DNA of 64,000 bases from Moritella viscosa (GTDB lineage Bacteria > Pseudomonadota > Gammaproteobacteria > Enterobacterales > Moritellaceae), in the NCBI GenBank assembly GCA_000953735.1, contig LN554852.1, forward strand, positions 4,971,846 through 5,035,845, written 5' to 3'. Shown in pieces: positions 57,247 to 64,000 of this stretch. The translations under genes and the position numbers were made by a program. Each line of letters begins with the position of its first letter. Position 1 is the stretch's first letter. Below the pieces are notes generated by a model. It was not told the DNA's origin. It worked only from the letters and a program-made list of their open reading frames with translations, and did no database searches.

Positions 57247-57287
57247 AACAAAAACAGCGAAATAGACTTAAGCTATATCGCTGTTAA
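57247..57287 (-). terminator. terminator after the Yip1 gene
   Basis: AACAGCGA / TCGCTGTT stem extended by ATAG/CTAT, followed on the minus strand by a T-rich tract. Confidence 0.75.
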
Positions 57288-57311
57288 TAATTAATACTGA
57301 TAGAAGCGTTA

Positions 57312-57911
57312 TTAAATAATAAACTGTGGACCTAATCCAAAGCTCCACATGACAACAGTGATCCCCATTGAAGCCACAAACAATACAAGCCCAACCGTTA
57401 ATAAAGATGATGCATAAATAAAGCCACGCTCTTCAGTAATATGCATAATAATCGGCACCCCGGTATACAGAGCCCGTACCGAAAATGCCACCCCAACTAA
57501 TAGTGCGAGCATGATGACCCAAGCAATAGGGATCAAGGCTACAATACCAGTAATAAAAATAGGTGCTGCGGTGTATGTTGTTAATTCTAACGCTTGAGTA
57601 AAACTGGGTGATGAACCAAAATTACCCGCCATCCACTGCACAAACAGCGAAAACGTTGCCACAATAGCAATACTGGCAATAACCATACCGACAGCCATTA
57701 TCCCTGCACTGGAGGAAGATAAATAAGTGGTGTCACCAAAGCCAAGCTTCCAACCTGTTACTGACGCGGTATACCATGCTGATGTTGCAGGTATTAATGC
57801 AAAAAAGAACAGACTCACGACTACCGATAATAAAGACTCATGGTGTGTATCAATATCAATCCATTCGTCCTTGGGTTGTACGTATAAACCCCATAAGTGT
57901 TTTACTAACAT
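57312..57911 (-). CDS. Yip1-family membrane protein
   Basis: 199 residues with five predicted membrane helices. The opening PKDEWIDIDTHHESLLSVVVSL is the N-terminal pattern of bacterial YIP1-domain proteins, whose cytoplasmic tryptophan lies just before the first helix. The function of the bacterial members is not known. Single gene with its own terminator. Confidence 0.78.
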   Translation of the reverse strand: MLVKHLWGLYVQPKDEWIDIDTHHESLLSVVVSLFFFALIPATSAWYTASVTGWKLGFGDTTYLSSSSAGIMAVGMVIASIAIVATFSLFVQWMAGNFGSSPSFTQALELTTYTAAPIFITGIVALIPIAWVIMLALLVGVAFSVRALYTGVPIIMHITEERGFIYASSLLTVGLVLFVASMGITVVMWSFGLGPQFII

Positions 57912-57998
57912 CAGCTAATTCCTTAATGTAAGAGTTTCATTAAATTAAGTATTAGCGAATATATTGAGATTGCCATGTTACGTAGGGATAATTAGTGA

Positions 57999-58883
57999 TT
58001 AATGTGACTCAGTAATCAAGTACTGCTCAATTTGCTCGGCGATCCAATCGGTCACCGTACCACGACAAAAATCAATCCCTGTCACTTCCCCATAAATTTC
58101 CCAACTCATCGATTTTTTATAACGAAGTACTTTAAGCGTTTCATTTCTAAGCTGCTCAGTGATGAGCGGTGCCGGTACTTTCGCCCAACCGATACCATTA
58201 CACACAGCATCACGTAAGTATTCATAAAATGTTAAACCGATATAGCGGTTACTTATAGAGGTTTCCACCTTCAACAGCCCATCCATATAAGCCAAGACAA
58301 TTTCAGTATATAAAGCTAAGTCACTGCTCGTTAATCGGTTTCCAATCGTATGTAATGGGTGGGTCGCAGCTGCCACTGCCATCATTCTCAGCTGGCCAAG
58401 CTCACGTCGCACATGCCGCTGATAATCATGCGTATCAGTAATCATGCCATAGGCAATATCCACTTTATTTGTTTCAACATAATCAATCAATTCTGGTGTT
58501 GGCGCTGCGTATATTGATAATGATGTATGAGGAAAATCCTTTTCCATATCACTGATCAATTGATTCCAGAATTTTTCTGGCAATGCATCATCCCGAGCTA
58601 TGCGTAATGCAGATTCAGCCCCTGCAAGATGGTGTTCACATTTAGCATAAATCCCCTTAGCTAGGTGTAGAACTCGTTCGCAATCAGCAACAATATTTTC
58701 ACCTATATTACTTAATTCAATTTTATTTCCGCTACGCTGCAATAAACTAACCCCAAGCTCATCTTCTAGCGCAAGTAATGCAGCACTCACTGTCGAACGG
58801 CTTTTACCTAATTTAATCGCAGCATCAGAAATCGACCCCGTTTTAACCGCCAATAAAAACATTTCAATCTGTATCAGTCTCAC
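57999..58883 (-). CDS. LysR-type transcriptional regulator
   Basis: 294 residues: an N-terminal winged helix (VRLIQIEMFLLAVKTGSISDAAIKLGKSRSTVSAALLALEDELGVSLLQR) and a substrate-binding domain. The start is the GTG at 58883, with GGAGG 5 bases upstream. An ATG at 58913 would lack this. It is divergent from the mdtJ-mdtI pair with 132 bases between them, so it probably controls that operon. The inducer is unknown. Confidence 0.87.
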   Translation of the reverse strand: MRLIQIEMFLLAVKTGSISDAAIKLGKSRSTVSAALLALEDELGVSLLQRSGNKIELSNIGENIVADCERVLHLAKGIYAKCEHHLAGAESALRIARDDALPEKFWNQLISDMEKDFPHTSLSIYAAPTPELIDYVETNKVDIAYGMITDTHDYQRHVRRELGQLRMMAVAAATHPLHTIGNRLTSSDLALYTEIVLAYMDGLLKVETSISNRYIGLTFYEYLRDAVCNGIGWAKVPAPLITEQLRNETLKVLRYKKSMSWEIYGEVTGIDFCRGTVTDWIAEQIEQYLITESH

Positions 58884-59015
58884 AACAACCTCCAGTGACG
58901 ATAAAATCAGCACTGAGTGATTTCATCTTTTTTAAAACTAACGATACACTCGATTCCATAATAATTAAATCAAGAATTTAATTAAAACATTATCAACAAC
59001 CAATAGGAATTCTTT

Positions 59016-59348
59016 ATGTACCACAGCATGATGCTGTTATTCGCTATTATTGCTGAAGTCGCAGGTACTATTTCAATGCGGTATTCAATTGAAAATAATC
59101 CATTAATAGGAACTACAGTGATGGTAATACTAATAGGCTTGTCCTATTTTTTACTGTCAAAAGCGATACAAAGAATTCCATTAGGGGTGGCGTATGCAAT
59201 TTGGGAAGGGGTTGGTATTTTACTCATCACAGTGATAAGCAATTATCTATTTGATGAGATGATCACCCCCGCTAAGATTTTTGGTGTTGGATTGATCGTC
59301 GCTGGACTTATCTTTATTAATGCTGATGAAGGACATGATGATGAATAA
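59016..59348 (+). CDS. mdtJ: SMR efflux subunit MdtJ-like
   Basis: 110 residues with four membrane helices, typical of small multidrug resistance proteins. It has the conserved helix-1 Glu (LFAIIAEVAGTISMRY) and GVAYAIWEGVGILLITVISNYLFDE, close to MdtJ of E. coli. MdtJ and MdtI form a heterodimer that exports spermidine. The two genes overlap by 8 bases here. Confidence 0.85.
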   Translation: MYHSMMLLFAIIAEVAGTISMRYSIENNPLIGTTVMVILIGLSYFLLSKAIQRIPLGVAYAIWEGVGILLITVISNYLFDEMITPAKIFGVGLIVAGLIFINADEGHDDE

Positions 59349-59673
59349 TGCAGAGCTCATACACATCTTATTTTTGTGTATTTCCATACTATTAGATATT
59401 GCTGCTAATTATTTTTTAAAAGTATCAGATGGTTTTAAAAATAAGGTCCCGGGGGTATTTGCCATCTTACTGGTTGCTGCTGCATTTATTAGTTTAGGTC
59501 AAGCAGTGCAATCAATTCAATTATCGATAGCCTACGCAACTTGGGGGGCTGGCGGTATTATTGGCACCCTGTTAGTCGATAAATATTTATTTGGTGCAAC
59601 GATAGGACGTCGTAGCCAAATCGGTGTACCACTTTTAATTTCAGGCATTGTGGTACTGCAATTTTCACACTGA
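59341..59673 (+). CDS. mdtI: SMR efflux subunit MdtI-like
   Basis: 110 residues from the ATG at 59341, inside the end of mdtJ, with GAAGGA upstream. It has four helices, with ISILLDIAANYFLKVSDGFKNK (Asp at the usual Glu position of helix 1) and SIAYATWGAGGIIGTLL. The EIVANVFLKFSDGFR segment of E. coli MdtI corresponds. Asp for Glu in helix 1 is unusual for the SMR family and could alter proton coupling. It pairs with MdtJ as a heterodimer. Confidence 0.83.
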   Translation: MNNAELIHILFLCISILLDIAANYFLKVSDGFKNKVPGVFAILLVAAAFISLGQAVQSIQLSIAYATWGAGGIIGTLLVDKYLFGATIGRRSQIGVPLLISGIVVLQFSH

Positions 59674-59741
59674 ACATAATCATTTACTCAATAATAAATC
59701 ATATACACATGAATTAATAAACTTAAGATAAGAGGCTCTAT

Positions 59742-61253
59742 ATGTCGGAAACCATTCAAAACCCAGAAATAGATTTTCAAAGTGAAGTTGAACAACGTCG
59801 TCAAAAATTAGCTGAGCTACGTAGCCAAGGCAACGCTTTTCCTAATGATTTCCGTCGTGATGCCATCTCGAAAGAATTATTAAATAAGTATGATGATAAA
59901 AGCGCTGATGAGCTAAAAGAATTACAGCTCAACGTCAAAGTAGCAGGTCGTATTATGACACGTCGGATAATGGGTAAAGCCAGTTTTGTAACATTACAAG
60001 ACATGGGTGGAAAGATTCAACTATATGTAAACCGTGATAATCTTCCCGAAAATTACTATAACGAAAAATTCAAAAAATGGGATATTGGTGACATTGTTGG
60101 CGCTGAAGGCACATTATTCAAAACGAAAACAGGTGAGTTAACCATCAGCTTATCAAGTATTCAATTACTCACAAAAGCATTACGACCGTTACCTAACAAA
60201 TTCCATGGATTAGCGGAGCAAGAAACACGCTATCGCCAACGTTATCTCGATTTAATCGCCAACGAAGAAGCACGTAAGACATTTACAATTCGCTCTCAAG
60301 TGGTAACAGGGATCCGTAATCTATTAAGCAAACATGGCTTTATGGAAGTGGAAACACCAATGATGCAAGTAATCCCAGGCGGCGCTTCAGCTCGTCCATT
60401 CATCACAAGACACAATGCCTTAGATATGGATATGTATTTACGTGTCTCTCCGGAGTTGTACCTAAAGCGACTTGTAGTTGGCGGCTTTGAACGTGTATTT
60501 GAAATTAACCGTAATTTCCGTAATGAAGGGATCTCGACACGCCACAATCCAGAATTCACCATGCTTGAATTCTATATGGCGTATGCCGATTATAATGATT
60601 TAATGGCGCTGACAGAAGAAATGTTACGTACATTAGCAATCGATATTCTTGGCTCACCGATAGTACCTTATGGTGATCTAACGTTTGATTTTGGTCAGCC
60701 TTTTGAAAAAATCGGTATGAAAGACTCTGTACTAAAATATAATCCAGAGATCCGTGCAGAACAACTCGCCACATTAGCCGCTGCAACTGAATTAGCCAAA
60801 AGTCTGAATATTCGAATTGATGCGAGTTGGGGTATCGGCCGAGTGATCACCGAGATCTTTGAAGAAACGGTTGAAGAAAAACTAATTCAGCCAACCTTTA
60901 TTACTGAATATCCAGCCGAGGTCTCACCGCTAGCGCGTCGTAATGATAATGACCCACTCATTACAGATCGCTTTGAGTTCTTTATTGGCGGTCGTGAAAT
61001 TGCCAATGGTTTCTCAGAACTAAATGATGCAGAAGACCAAGATGCTCGTTTTAAAGAACAAGTAGCACAAAAAGAAGCTGGTGATGATGAAGCGATGTTC
61101 TATGATGAAGATTATGTCACTGCGCTTGAACATGGTTTACCACCAACAGCAGGCCAAGGTATTGGCATTGACCGTTTGGTCATGCTATTCACCAACAGCC
61201 ACACGATTCGTGACGTGATCTTATTTCCGACATTACGCCCACAAAATAAATAG
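59742..61253 (+). CDS. lysS: lysyl-tRNA synthetase
   Basis: 503 residues of a class II synthetase. The N-terminal OB-fold tRNA-binding domain (about 65-150) has [21 protein letters not shown]. Class II motif 2 follows ([29 protein letters not shown]), and motif 3 at the end ([30 protein letters not shown]). It charges tRNA-Lys. Single gene, with a hairpin after the stop, lying close to cadA as lysU does in E. coli. Confidence 0.97.
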   Translation: MSETIQNPEIDFQSEVEQRRQKLAELRSQGNAFPNDFRRDAISKELLNKYDDKSADELKELQLNVKVAGRIMTRRIMGKASFVTLQDMGGKIQLYVNRDNLPENYYNEKFKKWDIGDIVGAEGTLFKTKTGELTISLSSIQLLTKALRPLPNKFHGLAEQETRYRQRYLDLIANEEARKTFTIRSQVVTGIRNLLSKHGFMEVETPMMQVIPGGASARPFITRHNALDMDMYLRVSPELYLKRLVVGGFERVFEINRNFRNEGISTRHNPEFTMLEFYMAYADYNDLMALTEEMLRTLAIDILGSPIVPYGDLTFDFGQPFEKIGMKDSVLKYNPEIRAEQLATLAAATELAKSLNIRIDASWGIGRVITEIFEETVEEKLIQPTFITEYPAEVSPLARRNDNDPLITDRFEFFIGGREIANGFSELNDAEDQDARFKEQVAQKEAGDDEAMFYDEDYVTALEHGLPPTAGQGIGIDRLVMLFTNSHTIRDVILFPTLRPQNK

Positions 61254-61271
61254 TACCCACTGATTAAAATG

Positions 61272-61300
61272 AAATAAGGCATCCACTGGTTGCCTTATTT
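61272..61300. terminator. hairpin between lysS and pdxY
   Basis: AAATAAGGCA / TGCCTTATTT stem between convergent genes. The T-tract is only TTT, so its strength is uncertain. Confidence 0.55.
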
Positions 61301-61321
61301 GCTCGCGTAACTATCTGCATA

Positions 61322-62182
61322 CTATAACCTTGTCGCGTAAACGTTTACATCAGGTTGGGCAATTAAGTCTTGCGCTGTAATAAGCTGTAGTTCATAACTA
61401 CCTTGCTTAAATGTGGCCTCCAATACCGCATCAACGACCGAATTAGTCAATTCAAACGCTGTAACGGGCTTATGACCCGATAACAAGTTAGCTAACATCA
61501 CGCCACTAATTAAATCACCGACACCAACTGGTTGGCGAATAAAATCATACAAAGGACGCGTAATGTGGAAGTAACCATCAGCCGTCGCTAACAACATTTC
61601 AAACTGACTTGCAGTTATACCTGCTTTACTCAAATGCTTAACCAATACAATCTTTACGCCTTGGTCTAACAACATAGAGCATGCTTGCTTCACCTGCTCT
61701 ATGTTCCCTATTCTCATATCCGTCAGCGTTTCTAACTCAAGTAAATTTGGCGCAATGACATCTGCTTTTGGCAATGCGTGGTATTTGAAAAAATCCATGA
61801 CTTCAGGTACCACAATACAGCCCTTTTCAGGATGACCCATTACCGGGTCACAAAAATATAAGGCATCAACGTTATACTGTTTAGCTTGATCTACAGCATA
61901 AAGCACTTCCTTACCTTGTGTGGCTGATCCGAGGTAGCCACTTAATACAGCGTCACAACTTGATAAGCTGTCAATATTGACTAAGCCATCAACTAGACTC
62001 TTAATTTGATCAACCGGCATTACCATCCCTTGCCAACCCTGCTGATATTGCGTGTGGTTAGAAAACTGCACAGTGTTAATGGGCCACACTTCAACCCCCA
62101 TTCGACGTATAGGAAAGGCCACAGCACTATTACCAGCACAGCCAAATACGACATGAGACTGAATAGACAGGATAGATTTCAT
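61322..62182 (-). CDS. pdxY: pyridoxal kinase PdxY
   Basis: 286 residues of the ribokinase-like fold. It opens MKSILSIQSHVVFGCAGNSAVAFPIRRMG, the PdxY substrate pocket, and includes CDPVMGHPEKGCIV and the GVGDLISGVMLANLL anion-hole/catalytic Asp block. It phosphorylates pyridoxal in PLP salvage. PLP is the cofactor of the neighbouring lysine decarboxylase, but the genes are separated by a terminator. Confidence 0.94.
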   Translation of the reverse strand: MKSILSIQSHVVFGCAGNSAVAFPIRRMGVEVWPINTVQFSNHTQYQQGWQGMVMPVDQIKSLVDGLVNIDSLSSCDAVLSGYLGSATQGKEVLYAVDQAKQYNVDALYFCDPVMGHPEKGCIVVPEVMDFFKYHALPKADVIAPNLLELETLTDMRIGNIEQVKQACSMLLDQGVKIVLVKHLSKAGITASQFEMLLATADGYFHITRPLYDFIRQPVGVGDLISGVMLANLLSGHKPVTAFELTNSVVDAVLEATFKQGSYELQLITAQDLIAQPDVNVYATRL

Positions 62183-62202
62183 AAATAATACCTTAACAAG
62201 AA

Positions 62203-62230
62203 ATAAAAAGAGGGCATAAAGCCCTCTTTA
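62203..62230 (-). terminator. terminator after cadA
   Basis: AGAGGGC / GCCCTCT stem with ATAAA loop, followed by TTTTTAT on the minus strand. Confidence 0.88.
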
Positions 62231-62279
62231 GTTGAATCGTCAATAAGATTAATTTATAGATTAAATGGTTAAATTCGAC

Positions 62280-64000
62280 CTAATCTTGCTTTAAAACCTT
62301 CACAGTATAACTACCATCTGCTTGAAGATATACGCCATGAATATCAGTTTCAAAACCAGGGAACTGACTACCTATCTCACATAGCATTTCTAAAAATTCA
62401 AGTACGGGACGTGATGTCTCTGTTACCATTTCACCAGGAAGGATTAGTGGCACACCTGGAGGATATGGTAAAATCATATTTGCACTTACACGATTAACTA
62501 TTTCGTGCAACTTAACTTCTTCAGTGTTACCACGAAGTTCTTGTTCCCATGCTTTGTTCGGTGTGATCTTCATTTCAGGAAGTACATCAAACGCTTTAAA
62601 CATCAGTTCAGGTAGTTTAAACTTCTTAATCATATTATGAATATCTTGAGCAAGATCTTGAATATCCATATCTTCATAAAAACTTGGATCTTCAGTATAT
62701 AATGATGGTAAGAAACTCTTAACTTTCAGATTAAGATCAAAGCCACGTTTAAACTCTGTTAGTCCACGTAGTAATTCCAGTGCTTTTGCTTTATCAATAC
62801 CAATTGAGAACAAGAATAGTAAGTTATATGGTCCTGTCTTTTCAACAACAATACCACGCTCATCAAGAAATTTAGAAACAAGTGATGCTGGAATACCAGA
62901 CTCACTAAGTTCACTATGTTTACCCATCCCCGGTGTTAATAGTGTTACTTTAATTGGGTCAAGATACATATGATTATCATCAATATCTTTAAAGCCATGC
63001 CAATCGTCTTTTGGGTCTAGCTTCCAACACTCTGTTGTTTCGATATCTTCAGGTTGCCAAACGTCAAAGAACCAACCTTCACTTTGTGCTTCTAAGCGTT
63101 TAATTTCTTTACGGAAACGGATAGCTCGATCAATAGAGTCTTGAATTAAACGTTTACCAGTATTGCCATGCATCATTGCTGCAGCGACTTCTGTTGATGC
63201 TACGATACCATACTGTGGTGACGTTGATGTATGCATCATAAATGCTTCATTAAAGGTTTCTTTATCAACGTCACCTTTAATATGGATCATTGATGCTTGA
63301 GAGAATGCAGCTAAAAGTTTATGCGTAGACTGTGTTTCATAAAACACTTTACCAGGCATGGCTTCACCACTCATACCACACTTACCTTCATAAATAGAAT
63401 TAAAGTTAGTATATGGTACCCAAGCACTATCAAAGTGGATAAATTTAGTATCTAGTGTTTCTTTAATATATTGCGTGTTATAAAGCAGGCCATCATAAGT
63501 AGAGTTAGTGATAACGGCATAACCTGGCATTTCAGCACCCGGTGTTGCTGCGACTTTAGCTTCAATAACTTCACGAGTGAATTCACTTTGTGGGATACCA
63601 CCTAAAATACCGTATGCATTACGCGTCGGGCGGAAGTAAATAGGTGTAACATCACTCATCATCATAAGGTGAGTTAATGACTTATGACAGTTACGGTCGA
63701 CTAATACAGTACTGCCAGATGGTGCAGAGAACATACCGACAATTTTATTCGCAGTAGAAGTACCATTGGTTACAATATATGAATGATCTGCGTTAAATGT
63801 TTTTGCAATATACTCTTCAGCTTCTTTATGTGGACCAGTATGATCCAATAATGAACCTAGTTCTGGCATAGAAATAGATACGTCAGCTTTAAATGCATTC
63901 GGTCCATAAAAATCGTAAAACACACTACCAGCAGGGCTCTTCTGAAATGCAGTACCCCCCATATGCCCAGGCGTACAGAAGGTATATTTACCTTCGTCCA
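62280..64000 (-). CDS. cadA: inducible lysine decarboxylase CadA, 3' part (cut by window edge)
   Basis: About 573 residues are visible, with the frame still open at the right edge (the reading continues DEGKYTFCTPGHMGG upstream of an internal Met). The wing domain and start are outside. It has the PLP lysine in YETQSTHKLLAAFSQAS, the group III decarboxylase segments FDSAWVPYTNFNSIYEGKCGMSG and YLDPIKVTLLTPGMGK, and the C-terminal PYPPGVPLILPGEMVT. These match CadA/LdcC more closely than ornithine or arginine decarboxylases. It makes cadaverine and uses up protons in acid stress. It lies near lysS as in E. coli cadBA-lysU. The cadB antiporter is not seen. Confidence 0.93.
   Translation of the reverse strand, partial: DEGKYTFCTPGHMGGTAFQKSPAGSVFYDFYGPNAFKADVSISMPELGSLLDHTGPHKEAEEYIAKTFNADHSYIVTNGTSTANKIVGMFSAPSGSTVLVDRNCHKSLTHLMMMSDVTPIYFRPTRNAYGILGGIPQSEFTREVIEAKVAATPGAEMPGYAVITNSTYDGLLYNTQYIKETLDTKFIHFDSAWVPYTNFNSIYEGKCGMSGEAMPGKVFYETQSTHKLLAAFSQASMIHIKGDVDKETFNEAFMMHTSTSPQYGIVASTEVAAAMMHGNTGKRLIQDSIDRAIRFRKEIKRLEAQSEGWFFDVWQPEDIETTECWKLDPKDDWHGFKDIDDNHMYLDPIKVTLLTPGMGKHSELSESGIPASLVSKFLDERGIVVEKTGPYNLLFLFSIGIDKAKALELLRGLTEFKRGFDLNLKVKSFLPSLYTEDPSFYEDMDIQDLAQDIHNMIKKFKLPELMFKAFDVLPEMKITPNKAWEQELRGNTEEVKLHEIVNRVSANMILPYPPGVPLILPGEMVTETSRPVLEFLEMLCEIGSQFPGFETDIHGVYLQADGSYTVKVLKQD

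Overview
The window is a piece of chromosome from an AT-rich marine gammaproteobacterium. The gene set and order (argX-hisR-leuT-proM-like tRNA cluster, csdA-csdE, ilvY/ilvC, ilvLGMED beside comM, srkA-dsbA, mdtJI, lysS next to cadA) fit the Alteromonadales/Vibrionales group. Moritella is my best guess, made from protein style and not from a search. Almost everything is ordinary core genome. The exception is 35.4-45.0 kb, a foreign island that is more AT-rich than its surroundings.

Layout. 0-9.9 kb: rmuC (cut by the window edge), a DksA-like regulator, creA, membrane and HDOD proteins, six minus-strand tRNA genes (Arg, His, Pro, His, Leu, Pro), a cytochrome c5-like protein, a degenerate GGDEF-EAL protein, rep helicase, and rpmG-rpmB. 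10-15.5 kb: the csdA-csdE sulfur-transfer pair, a thiolase, tcdA (csdL) and a tandem GST-N-like protein. 15.6-34.4 kb: a region rich in branched-chain amino-acid genes (ilvC with divergent ilvY, ilvA, ilvD-E-M-G, and the leader peptide ilvL with an attenuator). Interspersed among these are ubiK, a K+ channel, a hydrolase, rlmJ, a DAACS symporter, a Bax-type glucosaminidase and alanine dehydrogenase. 45.9-64 kb: two tandem YihG-like acyltransferases, an acyl-CoA synthetase, dsbA-srkA, ccoG, a MocR-type regulator, a TVP38-FAD oxidoreductase fusion, a Yip1 protein, a LysR regulator divergent from mdtJI, lysS, pdxY and cadA (cut by the window edge).

The notable locus is comM (yifB), which is split just before its Walker A motif by a 9.6-kb element. 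The two halves rejoin in frame to a 505-residue ComM when the element is removed at a shared TTGT core. The element carries a large serine integrase at its right end, a MobC/relaxase pair with a candidate oriT, a putative replication initiator preceded by four 19-bp iterons, a BcgI-like (type IIB) restriction-modification pair, and small cargo genes. It reads as a mobilizable plasmid captured in the chromosome, or an integrative mobilizable element with its own replicon. The reconstructed attP is centred on a perfect 7-bp inverted repeat, and the integrase promoter spans the junction. Both the restriction/methylase subunit and the relaxase are frameshifted, and each is repaired by one extra A in an A-run. 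That means either real decay or homopolymer undercalls.

Working together: ilvLGMED, ilvA and ilvYC make isoleucine and valine, with attenuation by a leader peptide rich in Ile, Val and Leu. CsdA/CsdE feed sulfur, probably with TcdA. DsbA and SrkA handle envelope stress. ComM, a helicase needed for natural transformation, is presumably inactive while the island is present.
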